Assembly: GCF_030316845.1 (NCBI RefSeq)
Contig: NZ_JASZYS010000005.1
Coordinates: forward strand, 1-64,000
Length of the DNA: 64,000 nt
Direction: 5' to 3'
Origin: Variovorax davisae
GTDB lineage: Bacteria > Pseudomonadota > Gammaproteobacteria > Burkholderiales > Burkholderiaceae_C
Shown here: positions 17,700-25,778 of the stretch, in pieces
Layout: every line of letters starts with the position of its first letter
Position numbering within the stretch: position 1 is the stretch's first letter
The notes under the pieces: model-generated
Told to the model about the DNA's origin: nothing
The model's input: only the letters and a program-made list of their open reading frames with translations
Database searches by the model: none
Made by a program: the position numbers and the translations under genes

Positions 17700-18413
17700 T
17701 CATGGCCGCAGCGACGCAATCCAGGTCGCGAAGGCGGCACAGGCGGCGAACACTGCCATCGCCAGCAGGCGCGAGGCGGCGTCGTCGCGGCTCGGCGCCG
17801 TGCCGCCGTCGGCGAGCCGCTTGTCGCCGGTGATCATCGGCCGCACCAGCCGCTGGCGCCGCACCCCCACGTAGAACAGCACTGCCAGCACATGGAGGGT
17901 GGCCAGGCCGATCACGATCCACTTGCCGAGCACCGCATGCCAAAAGCTCGCTGCGCCGACCACGGCGCCGGAAACGAAGCGCGCGAGCGGGCCGGAGGCG
18001 GCGATCTCGTCGTCGGACACGAGGCCGGTCGCGACCTGGACCGCCAGCAGCAGGAGCAGGGCGAACACCGACAGCGCACCGAGCGGCGAATGGCCGACCA
18101 AGTGGTCGGGATGGGCGCGCCCGCGCAGGTAGTCGACCAGCGCGCGCGGCGAATAGAGAAAGGAAGAGAAGCGCGACCAGCGCCCGCCCACGAAGCCCCA
18201 GGCGACGCGAAACAGCAGCAGCGCCAGCAGCGCATAGCCGATCCGGAAATGCCATTCCATGGCGCCGCCGAAGCCGGTCGCGATCTGGGCGATCACGGCC
18301 GTCGCCAGCGCCCAGTGGAACACCCGCGTCGGGAGGTCCCAGATGCGGGTCTGCGCGGCGGGCTTGGCGTCCAGCCCCGCGCGCTGCGCGGGGGCCGGGA
18401 TGGAAGCGGTCAT
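17700..18413 (-). CDS. Cytochrome b561-type membrane protein
   Basis: The 237-residue protein has about four to five hydrophobic segments and conserved haem-ligand regions: WDLPTRVFHWALA, WHFRIGYALLALLLFRVAWG, and SFWHAVLGKWIVIGLATLHV. This is the bacterial cytochrome b561/NiFe-hydrogenase-type b subunit family, which passes electrons between quinol and a c-type cytochrome. The divergent neighbour is a cytochrome c', a common pairing that supports an electron-transfer partnership. Confidence 0.88.
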   Translation of the reverse strand: MTASIPAPAQRAGLDAKPAAQTRIWDLPTRVFHWALATAVIAQIATGFGGAMEWHFRIGYALLALLLFRVAWGFVGGRWSRFSSFLYSPRALVDYLRGRAHPDHLVGHSPLGALSVFALLLLLAVQVATGLVSDDEIAASGPLARFVSGAVVGAASFWHAVLGKWIVIGLATLHVLAVLFYVGVRRQRLVRPMITGDKRLADGGTAPSRDDAASRLLAMAVFAACAAFATWIASLRP

Positions 18414-18554
18414 CGGTCGGAAAGAAGCGGCTGGATGCGCAGATTAGCAAACTTCCGGGGCCCCCAGACCTGCGGGTTGTCTCTAGTCGTATGCGGACGC
18501 AAATCCCTAAACTGGCCCGGCGGCATCGCCCGCGCCCCGAAGAAGGACCCACGA

Positions 18555-19001
18555 ATGAAGAATTCAGCCTTGCTGGCCCTGGCGGCCGCCTCTTTCGCGC
18601 TGGCGCTGCCAGCCGCAGCGCAGTTCGCCAAGACCGAGGATGCGGTCAAGTACCGCCAGAGCGCGATGTTCATCCAGAGCCAGCATTTCGGCCGCATCGC
18701 GGCGATGGCGAGCGGACGCGTGCCCTATGACGCGGCGGCTGCGACCGCCAATGCGGAACTGCTGGCGATGATCTCGAAGCTGCCCTGGGCCGGTTTCGGG
18801 CCGGGCACCGAGGGCGGCAAGGCCAAGCCCGACATCTGGAAGGAGCAGGCCAAGTTCAAGGAACTCAACGAGCGCCTGATGGCCGAGACGGACAAGCTCG
18901 CGGCCGCCACCAAGGCCGGCAACCTGGATGCCGTGAAAGCCGCCGTGGCGAACATCGGCGAAACCTGCAAGAGCTGCCACGACACCTTCCGCAGCCGCTG
19001 A
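18555..19001 (+). CDS. Cytochrome c' (class II c-type cytochrome)
   Basis: The 148-residue precursor has a Sec signal peptide (cleavage probably after residue 22, AAA-QF). The C-terminal haem motif C138-K-S-C141-H142 and the four-helix layout place it in class II cytochromes c, which are periplasmic and bind NO or transfer electrons. The start is ATG 18555; AGAAGGA lies upstream. It is transcribed away from cytochrome b561. Confidence 0.92.
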   Translation: MKNSALLALAAASFALALPAAAQFAKTEDAVKYRQSAMFIQSQHFGRIAAMASGRVPYDAAAATANAELLAMISKLPWAGFGPGTEGGKAKPDIWKEQAKFKELNERLMAETDKLAAATKAGNLDAVKAAVANIGETCKSCHDTFRSR

Positions 19002-19010
19002 AGACCGCGG

Positions 19011-19508
19011 CTACGCTTCGGCGAGCAGTTTCTCGATCAGCTTGTGCAGTTCGGCGAAATCGGGTTCGCCGACATAGCGCTTGACGATCTCGCCGCGCTT
19101 GTTGACCACGTAGGTGGTGGGCGTCAGTTGGACATCGCCCCAGGCCTTGGCGACGGCGCCGGTGTTGTCGATCGCGACCTTGAACGGCAGCTTGCGCGTT
19201 TCGGCGAAATTGACCACGTAGCTGGGCGGGTCGTAGCTCATGGCCACCGCCAGCGTGTCGTAGCCGCGCCCCTTGTACTTGTCGTAGGTGGCGATGACCT
19301 TGGGCATCTCGCCGACGCAGGTGACGCAGCTGGTGGCCCAGAAATTGACCAGCGTGACCTTGCCCTTGAGGTCCTCGGTGCTCTTCTTGCTGCCGTCGAG
19401 CAGCACGAAGGTCGAGGCCGGCGCCGCCGAGACGCCGGTGTTCAGGTAGACGCCGACCCCGACCGCCAGGGCGAGCGCGACGGCGGCGGCGGATATGACT
19501 TTTTTCAT
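19011..19508 (-). CDS. TlpA/ResA-like periplasmic thioredoxin
   Basis: The 165-residue protein starts with a signal anchor (about 4-27) and has the redox motif W-A-T-S-C61-V-T-C64 followed by VGEMPK, as in TlpA/ResA proteins, plus cis-Pro loop TPTTYVVNKRGEIVKRY. Such proteins reduce disulfides in the periplasm, for example in apocytochrome c or copper-site maturation. It ends nine bases from the convergent cytochrome c' gene, which could be a client. ATG 19508 is the start; longer frames lack a signal peptide at the N-terminus. Confidence 0.9.
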   Translation of the reverse strand: MKKVISAAAVALALAVGVGVYLNTGVSAAPASTFVLLDGSKKSTEDLKGKVTLVNFWATSCVTCVGEMPKVIATYDKYKGRGYDTLAVAMSYDPPSYVVNFAETRKLPFKVAIDNTGAVAKAWGDVQLTPTTYVVNKRGEIVKRYVGEPDFAELHKLIEKLLAEA

Positions 19509-19576
19509 GGGCGAGGGATGGAGCGGGCCGCCGGATTTTAGTTCCGATCGGCCGCGGTTCGATAATCGGGCTCCCG

Positions 19577-20107
19577 ATGCCCCTGTCCACTCGTTCCCAC
19601 GCCGTCGCGCTGGCACTGGCCATGGCCGGCGCGCTCGCTGGCTGCAGCCCGACCTTCAATTGGCGCGAAGTGCCGATCGGCAGCGAGGGCGTCATCGTGC
19701 TGCTGCCCTGCAAGCCGGACCGGGCGACGCGCGCGCTGCCGCTGGGTGTGGAGGCGGTCACGGTGGACATGGCCGGCTGCGAGGCCGGCGGCGCCACCTT
19801 CGCGGTGGCCCATGCCGTCGCCGGCAGCCCGGCCCAGGCCGAAGGCTGGGCCCGGGCCTGGCGGGCAGCGACGCGCAGCCAGCTGGCCAGGGCCCCGGCG
19901 ACCGAGGGCCCGGCCGAGCTGCCGCGGGCGGCGCCCACGCCGGCGCCGGTCCGGCTCGACACGCCCGAGGCCGCCGACGGGCTCCACGTGCTGTGGTTCG
20001 CGCAGCAGCGCCCGGACGGCGTCTCGCTCTACCAGGCGACCGTGCTGGGCAGGCCATCGTCGGCCGACGCGCTCGCCACCTTCTTCGAGGGCCTGCGCGT
20101 GCCATGA
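19577..20107 (+). CDS. Hypothetical lipoprotein
   Basis: The 176-residue product has a lipoprotein signal with lipobox LAGC (Cys23) and then FNWREVPIGSEGVIVLLPCKPD. I do not recognise a Pfam family, though small lipoproteins with this opening are familiar from Burkholderiales. It has an Ala/Pro-rich linker (about 110-130) and a short C-terminal domain. It is divergent from the TlpA-like gene and 61 bases before the EIIA gene. Confidence 0.7.
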   Translation: MPLSTRSHAVALALAMAGALAGCSPTFNWREVPIGSEGVIVLLPCKPDRATRALPLGVEAVTVDMAGCEAGGATFAVAHAVAGSPAQAEGWARAWRAATRSQLARAPATEGPAELPRAAPTPAPVRLDTPEAADGLHVLWFAQQRPDGVSLYQATVLGRPSSADALATFFEGLRVP

Positions 20108-20168
20108 ACTGTCGAGGTTGCCTCATGAGCCCGCCCCCGCATAATCGACAGGCCGTCCACCGATCCGC

Positions 20169-20624
20169 ATGACCAGCATCTTCATCATCGCCCACTCGCC
20201 GCTCGCCCAGGCGCTGCGCCAGTGCGCGCTGCATGTCTTTCCCGACAGCGAGGCGTCGATCGTCGCGCTCGACGTGCTGCCCAACGTATCGCCGGACGAA
20301 ACCCTCGCCGCCGCCCGCATCATGCTGGCCCAGCTCCAGACCGCTCCGCGCGCCCAGGTGCTGGTGCTGGCCGACGTGTTCGGCGCCACCCCCTGCAACG
20401 TGGCGCAGAAGCTGGTCGACGGCGTCCGCTCGCGTCTCGTGGCGGGGGTCAACCTGCCGATGCTGCTGCGCGCGGTGAGCTACCGCAACGAGCCGCTCGA
20501 TACGCTGGTGCAGCGGGCCGTCACCGGCGGCACGGCCGGCGTCATGCAGGTGGCCGTGGCAGCGCCGCAGAACCAGGCAAGAAGAAAGCACAGTGACCAA
20601 GACATCCGTGACCATCAGCAATAA
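20169..20624 (+). CDS. PTS EIIA component, mannose family
   Basis: The 151-residue protein begins MTSIFIIAHSPLA, where His9 is the phosphorylation site of EIIA(Man). DVFGATPCNVAQ and NLPMLLRA are family motifs. It receives phosphate from HPr. No EIIB, IIC or IID gene is present, so it probably has a regulatory role, as in other Betaproteobacteria. Its last 32 bases overlap the HPr gene in another frame; the C-terminal tail after about residue 136 (ARRKHSDQDI) is charged and not conserved. Confidence 0.93.
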   Translation: MTSIFIIAHSPLAQALRQCALHVFPDSEASIVALDVLPNVSPDETLAAARIMLAQLQTAPRAQVLVLADVFGATPCNVAQKLVDGVRSRLVAGVNLPMLLRAVSYRNEPLDTLVQRAVTGGTAGVMQVAVAAPQNQARRKHSDQDIRDHQQ

Positions 20625-20862
20625 GCTGGGCCTGCATGCGCGCGCCTCGGCGAAACTCACCAAGCTCGCGGGCAGCTTTCCGTGCGAGGTCTGGCTGTCG
20701 CGCGGCGACCGCCGCGTCAACGCCAAGAGCATCATGGGCGTCATGATGCTGGCCGCGGGCATGGGCGTCACGGTCGACGTCGAGACCCTCGGCGAGCGCG
20801 AGCAGGAGGCGCTCGACGCCATCGTCGCCCTCATGAACGACAAATTCGGCGAGGGCGAGTGA
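20593..20862 (+). CDS. ptsH: HPr phosphocarrier protein
   Basis: The 89-residue HPr has active-site His15 (NKLGLHARASAKL) and regulatory Ser46 in NAKSIMGVMML, the site used by HPr kinase. It starts with GTG 20593 inside the EIIA gene, behind AAGAAAG (20582-20588). The stop overlaps the EI start as GTGA. It carries phosphate from EI to EIIA. Confidence 0.96.
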   Translation: MTKTSVTISNKLGLHARASAKLTKLAGSFPCEVWLSRGDRRVNAKSIMGVMMLAAGMGVTVDVETLGEREQEALDAIVALMNDKFGEGE

Positions 20863-22658
20863 CCTTCGTCGTCCACGGCCTTCCCGTTGCCCGCGGCATC
20901 GCCATCGGGCGGGCGGTGCTGGTGGTCTCGAGCCGCATCGACGTGGCTCACTACTTCATCAAGCCGGAGCAGATCGAGACCGAGATCGACCGGGTCCGGA
21001 TCGCCCGCAATGCGGTGGCCGAGGAGCTGCTGAAGCTGCAGGCCAGCGTCGCCCTGATGGGCCCCAACGACGCGCCGCACGAACTCGCCGCCCTGCTCGA
21101 AGTGCACCAGATGCTGCTGCAGGACGAGGTGCTCACGGGCGGGGTCAAGCACTGGATCGTCGAGCGGCTCTACAACGCCGAGTGGGCGCTCACCACCCAG
21201 CTCGAGGTGGTGGCGCGCCAGTTCGACGAGATGGAAGACGAATACCTGCGCGAGCGCAAGGCCGACCTGGAGCAGGTCGTCGAGCGGCTGCTGCACCGCA
21301 TGAAGGGCACGGCGGCGGTGCTGGCGCCGACCCCGCCGCGGCGCAAGCGCACCGCCGACGAGGACGACCAGCACGACCTGACAGCCGGCGACGCCTTCGA
21401 TGCGCCGCTGGTGCTGATCGCGCACGACCTCTCGCCGGCCGACATGCTGCAGTTCAAGAAGAGCGTGTTCGCGGGCTTCGTGACCGACGTCGGCGGCCGC
21501 ACCTCCCACACCGCGATCATCGCCCGCAGCATGGACATCCCGGCCGTGGTCGGCGCCCGCAGCGCCAGCCAGCTGGTGCGCCAGGACGACTGGGTCATCA
21601 TCGACGGCGATGCCGGCGTGATGATCGTCGACCCGTCGCCGATCATCCTGGCCGAGTACGGCTTCAAGCAGCGCCAGGGCGACCTCGAACGCGGCCGGCT
21701 CTCGCGGCTGCGCCACAAGCCGGCCGTGACGCTGGATGGCCAGCGGGTCGACCTGCTGGCCAACATCGAGATGCCCGAGGACACGATCGGCGCGGTCAAG
21801 GCCGGGGCGGTCGGCGTGGGCCTGTTCCGCAGCGAGTTCCTGTTCATGGGGCGCGAGGCCCACAACCTGGCGCGGCTGCCCGACGAGGAGGAGCAGTACC
21901 AGGCCTACCGGCGCGCGGTCGACGGCATGAAGGGCATGCCGGTGACGATCCGCACCATCGACGTCGGCGCCGACAAGCCGCTGGACGGCAAGCAGCAGCG
22001 CGAGGACTACCACCTGAACCCGGCGCTGGGCCTGCGCGCGATCCGCTGGAGCCTGGCCGACCCGGCGATGTTCCTGACCCAGCTGCGCGCCATCCTCCGG
22101 GCCGCGGCGCACGGCGAGATCCACCTGCTGATCCCGATGCTGGCGCACGTCAGCGAGATCCGCCAGACCCTGTCGCTGATCGACTTCGCGCGCGCCGAAC
22201 TCGACAACCGCGGGGCGGTGCACGGCAACGTGAAGCTGGGCGCGATGATCGAGATCCCGGCCGCCGCGCTGACGCTCAAGACCTTCCTGAAGTACTTCGA
22301 TTTCCTGTCGATCGGCACCAACGACCTGATCCAGTACACGCTGGCGATCGACCGCGCCGACGAATCGGTGGCGCACCTCTACGACCCGGCCCATCCGGCG
22401 GTGCTGCGCCTGGTGGCCGAGACCATCGCCGAGTGCCGGCGCCAGGGCAAGGGCGTCAGCGTCTGCGGCGAGATGGCCGGCGACGTCGTCTTCACCCGGC
22501 TGCTGCTGGGCCTGGGGCTGCGCAGCTTCTCGATGCATCCGTCGCAGATCCTGGCGGTCAAGCAGGAGGTGCTGCGGGCCGACACCAGCAAGCTCGAAGC
22601 CTGGGCGCAGGAGGTGCTGGAGTCGGAGAACCCGGCGGCGGCGCTGGTGCGTACGTAG
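20859..22658 (+). CDS. ptsI: PTS enzyme I (phosphoenolpyruvate-protein phosphotransferase)
   Basis: The 599-residue enzyme has the phospho-His217 motif GGRTSHTAII, the PEP-binding signature around FRSEFLFMGR, and the catalytic Cys in GVSVCGEMAGD. It starts at GTG 20859, overlapping the HPr stop. Residues about 156-181 are a charged insert (PTPPRRKRTADEDDQ) between the N-terminal HPr-binding part and the phospho-His domain. It autophosphorylates with PEP and feeds HPr. The three genes form one translationally coupled unit. Confidence 0.95.
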   Translation: MTFVVHGLPVARGIAIGRAVLVVSSRIDVAHYFIKPEQIETEIDRVRIARNAVAEELLKLQASVALMGPNDAPHELAALLEVHQMLLQDEVLTGGVKHWIVERLYNAEWALTTQLEVVARQFDEMEDEYLRERKADLEQVVERLLHRMKGTAAVLAPTPPRRKRTADEDDQHDLTAGDAFDAPLVLIAHDLSPADMLQFKKSVFAGFVTDVGGRTSHTAIIARSMDIPAVVGARSASQLVRQDDWVIIDGDAGVMIVDPSPIILAEYGFKQRQGDLERGRLSRLRHKPAVTLDGQRVDLLANIEMPEDTIGAVKAGAVGVGLFRSEFLFMGREAHNLARLPDEEEQYQAYRRAVDGMKGMPVTIRTIDVGADKPLDGKQQREDYHLNPALGLRAIRWSLADPAMFLTQLRAILRAAAHGEIHLLIPMLAHVSEIRQTLSLIDFARAELDNRGAVHGNVKLGAMIEIPAAALTLKTFLKYFDFLSIGTNDLIQYTLAIDRADESVAHLYDPAHPAVLRLVAETIAECRRQGKGVSVCGEMAGDVVFTRLLLGLGLRSFSMHPSQILAVKQEVLRADTSKLEAWAQEVLESENPAAALVRT

Positions 22659-22666
22659 CGGCATCA

Positions 22667-22745
22667 GGCCGGCGCCGGGCCGCCCCAAGGCGGCCTGCGG
22701 CCCCCTCGGGGGGCAGCGACACACGCAGTGAGGAGCGTGGGGGCC
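22667..22745. repeat. Palindromic GC-rich intergenic element (REP-like)
   Basis: The element carries a perfect 7-bp stem GGCCGCC-CCAA-GGCGGCC (22678-22695), then a CCCCC/GGGGG palindrome around TC (22701-22713), then ACACACGCAGTGAGGAGCGTGG. I recognise this arrangement as a repeat scattered between genes in Comamonadaceae. It sits just behind ptsI and may help end its transcript. A weaker relative with CGCAGTGCGAAGCG (minus strand) lies at about 17654-17671. Confidence 0.65.
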
Positions 22746-22858
22746 ATTGCTGCAATAAAGCGAAACAGAGCGAAACCGCCGCGAAAGGACTTCGGCGGGC
22801 CCCTCGCCGACCATCGAGTCTTCCGGATCACCCCGATCCCCTCTGAAGGAAGACTCTC

Positions 22859-23317
22859 ATGAAACGCTGGTTCAAACGCTCTCTTTTCGGCATCGCCGGC
22901 GCCGCCCTTGTGGCCGGCAGCCTCGCCGGCTGCGGCGGCCACCGCCACGGCTGGAGCGGCTCCGAGCAGGACCGGGCCGAGTTCCGGGCCCGGATGGTCG
23001 AACGCGTGGGCAGCAAGCTCGAACTCGACGCCGCGCAGAAGCAGAAGCTCACCGTCCTCGCCGAGAAGCTGCAGGCGCAGCGGGCGGCACTGCGCGGCGG
23101 CGGCGACCCGCGGGCCGAGTTCCGCAGCCTGTTCGCCGGCGCCAAGCTCGACCAGGCCCGGGCCAGGCAGCTGGTCGACGACAAGACCGCCGCGGTGCAG
23201 GCGGGCAGTCCCGAGGTGATCGCCGCGGCGGCGGATTTCTTCGACAACCTGAACCCGGCCCAGCAGCAGAAGGTGCGTGACTTCATGGACCGTCCGCGCT
23301 GGGGCCGCCGTGGCTGA
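22859..23317 (+). CDS. Spy/CpxP-like LTXXQ-type periplasmic lipoprotein
   Basis: The 152-residue product has a lipoprotein signal with LAGC near residue 25, then a His/Gly patch (GGHRHGW) that might bind metal. The remainder is helical and charged, with LELDAAQKQKLTVLAEKL and LNPAQQQKVRDF repeats resembling the LTXXQ motif of Spy/CpxP. Such proteins act as ATP-independent chaperones and feed back on Cpx-type kinases. GAAGGAAG precedes ATG 22859. It lies two genes before a CpxRA-like pair. Confidence 0.78.
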   Translation: MKRWFKRSLFGIAGAALVAGSLAGCGGHRHGWSGSEQDRAEFRARMVERVGSKLELDAAQKQKLTVLAEKLQAQRAALRGGGDPRAEFRSLFAGAKLDQARARQLVDDKTAAVQAGSPEVIAAAADFFDNLNPAQQQKVRDFMDRPRWGRRG

Positions 23318-23768
23318 GGCCCCTGTCGCCTGGGGGGCGGCCGGGCGCCGTCCGCGCCGGGCCGGAACCCTTGCCCCGCCGGCGCCAGGCGCCGCCTCCG
23401 GTGGGGTGCGCCTGCTGCTGCGGCTGGAAGGCCTCGTCGTGCTGGCCGCCTCGCTGGCCGGCTATTCGCAGCTCGGCGCCGGCTGGGGCGCCTTCGCCCT
23501 GACGATCCTGCTGCCCGACCTGTCGTGGCTGGCCTACCTGGCCGGCCCGCGCCAGGGCGCGGCGGCCTACAACGCGGCCCATTCCTACCTCGGGCCGGTG
23601 GCGCTGCTGGCGCTCGGCGGCCTGGGCGGCCTGCCGGTGGCGCTGGCGCTCGGGCTGGTCTGGAGCGCCCACATCGGCTTCGACCGGATGCTGGGCTACG
23701 GGCTCAAGTACGCGAGCGGCTTCGGCCACACCCACCTCGGCCGCATCGGCCCCGCGGACCCCTGGTGA
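23310..23768 (+). CDS. DUF4260 integral membrane protein
   Basis: The 152-residue protein has about four hydrophobic segments from residue 30 on and DUF4260 hallmarks: LLRLEGLVVLAASLAGY, LPDLSWLAYLAGPR, AAYNAAHSYLGP, AHIGFDRMLGYGLKY and FGHTHLGRIG. Function is unknown. I chose GTG 23310, which overlaps the upstream stop by eight bases; a GTG at 23277 is also in frame. It is wedged between the LTXXQ lipoprotein and the response regulator and is probably in their operon. Confidence 0.8.
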   Translation: MAEAPVAWGAAGRRPRRAGTLAPPAPGAASGGVRLLLRLEGLVVLAASLAGYSQLGAGWGAFALTILLPDLSWLAYLAGPRQGAAAYNAAHSYLGPVALLALGGLGGLPVALALGLVWSAHIGFDRMLGYGLKYASGFGHTHLGRIGPADPW

Positions 23769-23790
23769 GCGGCGCCGGCGGTGGGCCAGA

Positions 23791-24489
23791 ATGCAGCGCA
23801 TGCGCATCCTCCTGATCGACGACGACGAGCACCTCGGCGCCCCGCTGGCGAGCTACTTCGCGCGCTTCGACTTCGAGCTGGACAGCGCCAGCCGGCCGAG
23901 CGAGGGCCTGGCGAAGCTGCGCGCCCGGCACTATGACGCTGCGATCCTCGACGTCATGCTGCCCGAGATGGACGGCTTCGCGCTGTGCCGCGAGATCCGC
24001 CGGGAGAGCGACATCCCGATCGTCATGCTGACGGCGCGCGGCGACGTGATGGACCGCGTCGTCGGCCTCGAGATCGGCGCCGACGACTACCTGCCGAAGC
24101 CCTTCGAGCCGCGCGAGCTGGTGGCGCGCGTCCAGACCATCCTGCGGCGCCAGCGCGCCGTGGCGGCTCCCGCGGCGGCGCCCCAGCAGCGGCTGTTCGA
24201 GGGCCTGGCGATCGACCTCGACAAGCGCGAAGTGCTGCGCCACGGCGAGCGGGTCGAACTGACCGGCACCGAGTTCGAATTGCTGGCCCTGCTGGCCGAC
24301 CCGCCGGGGCGGGTCTGGAGCCGCGACGAGATCCTGAACCGGCTGCGCGGCCACGAGGCCGAACTCTACACCCGCGCGGTCGACATCGTGGTCAGCCGGC
24401 TGCGCAAGAAGCTGGAGCCGCTGGACTGCATCAAGACGTTGCGCAATGCCGGCTACGCCCTGGCCGTTGGGCGGAGCACGCCGCCGTGA
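23791..24489 (+). CDS. CpxR-like OmpR-family response regulator
   Basis: The 232-residue protein has a receiver domain with DDDE, phospho-acceptor Asp in AAILDVMLPEMDG (about 54) and Lys in LPKPFEPREL, then a winged helix ending SRLRKKLE...KTLRNAGYAL. Start may be ATG 23791 or 23800 (MRILLID). It overlaps the kinase gene by four bases (GTGA), which shows they form one pair. The preceding Spy-like gene suggests envelope-stress control. Confidence 0.92.
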   Translation: MQRMRILLIDDDEHLGAPLASYFARFDFELDSASRPSEGLAKLRARHYDAAILDVMLPEMDGFALCREIRRESDIPIVMLTARGDVMDRVVGLEIGADDYLPKPFEPRELVARVQTILRRQRAVAAPAAAPQQRLFEGLAIDLDKREVLRHGERVELTGTEFELLALLADPPGRVWSRDEILNRLRGHEAELYTRAVDIVVSRLRKKLEPLDCIKTLRNAGYALAVGRSTPP

Positions 24490-25778
24490 GGCCGGCCGGC
24501 CCGAGGCGCTCGCGCCGCTGGCGCCACAGCCTGCGGCATTCGCTCAGGGTGCGCCTGATCGTGGTGTTCGTGCTGCTGGCGCTGGCGATGACCGCGGTGT
24601 TCCTCGGCGGCGCGCAGCGGGCCTTCTCGACCGGCTGGCGCGACGCGGCCCGGCCGGTCGTGGCCGACTACATGGACCGGATCGTCGCCGAGCTCGGGAC
24701 GCCGCCCGACGTGGCCCGCGCCCAGGCGCTGGTGGAGCGGCTGCCGATCTCGATCCGCATCGAAGGGCCGGCCGTCAACTGGGATTCGCACCCCGACCGC
24801 CATCGCTACGGCTTCGGCCCGCGCGGCGACTGGCTCAGCCGCAGCACCGCGGACGGCCACCGCGTGAGCTTCGGCATCGGCACCTTGCCCTGGCAGCGCG
24901 AGCCCCAGGGCATCGGCTGGATCACGCTGGCGCTGCTGCTGGCCCTGATCGCCCTGGCCTATGCCTATGTCCGCAGGCTGCTGCGGCCGCTCGACGACAT
25001 CCGGGCCGGCGCCGAGCGCTTCGGCCGCGGCGCCTTCGACACGCCGATCCCGCTGCGCCGGCGCGACGAGCTCGGCGACCTGGCGCAACGCATCAACACC
25101 ATGGCGCACGACATCCAGGCCATGCTCGACGCCAAGCGCGGCCTGCTGCTGGCGCTGAGCCACGAGCTGCGTTCGCCGCTGACGCGGGCCCGGCTCAATG
25201 CCGAGCTGCTGCCGGCGACGCCCGAGGGCGCGGCCGAGCGCGCCGCGCTGCTGCGCGACCTGGCCGAGATGCGCGACCTGATCAGCGACCTGCTCGAGAG
25301 CGAGCGGCTGGCCAGCCCGCATGCCGCGCTGCAGCGCGAGCCGGTCGACCTGGCGGCGCTGGTGCGCGAGGTGGTGGGCGAGCATCCGGACGGCAGCCGC
25401 GTGGCCGCGGAGCTGGCCGAGGGCCTGCCGACGCTGGCGCTGGACCGTTCGCGCCTCAGGGTGCTGGTGCGCAACCTGCTCGACAACGCCCTGCGCCACG
25501 GTGCCGACGCGGCCCAGCCGCCGCGCATCGCCCTGCGCCGCGGCGAGGCGGGCGTGGAGCTGGAAGTGCGCGACTTCGGGCCCGGCGTCGACCCGGCGCA
25601 GCTGGTCCACCTGACCGAGCCCTTCTACCGCACCGACGGTGCGCGCCAGCGCGCCACCGGCGGTGTCGGCCTCGGCATGTACCTGTGCCGGCTGGTGGCC
25701 GAGGCGCACGGCGGCAGGCTGGCGGTGCGCAATGCGCAGCCGGGGCTGGCGGTCAGCGTGTGGCTGCCCGGCGCCTGA
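24486..25778 (+). CDS. CpxA-like sensor histidine kinase
   Basis: The 430-residue kinase starts at GTG 24486. Two membrane segments (about 22-45 and 141-160) flank a periplasmic sensor loop. A HAMP domain (RRLLRPLDDIRAGAERFGRG) leads to the H-box ALSHELRSPLTRARLN and to NLLDNALRHG, FGPGVDP and GGVGLGMYL ATPase motifs. It should phosphorylate the regulator encoded just upstream. Its last 26 bases overlap the convergent AraC-type gene. Confidence 0.93.
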   Translation: MRPAGPRRSRRWRHSLRHSLRVRLIVVFVLLALAMTAVFLGGAQRAFSTGWRDAARPVVADYMDRIVAELGTPPDVARAQALVERLPISIRIEGPAVNWDSHPDRHRYGFGPRGDWLSRSTADGHRVSFGIGTLPWQREPQGIGWITLALLLALIALAYAYVRRLLRPLDDIRAGAERFGRGAFDTPIPLRRRDELGDLAQRINTMAHDIQAMLDAKRGLLLALSHELRSPLTRARLNAELLPATPEGAAERAALLRDLAEMRDLISDLLESERLASPHAALQREPVDLAALVREVVGEHPDGSRVAAELAEGLPTLALDRSRLRVLVRNLLDNALRHGADAAQPPRIALRRGEAGVELEVRDFGPGVDPAQLVHLTEPFYRTDGARQRATGGVGLGMYLCRLVAEAHGGRLAVRNAQPGLAVSVWLPGA

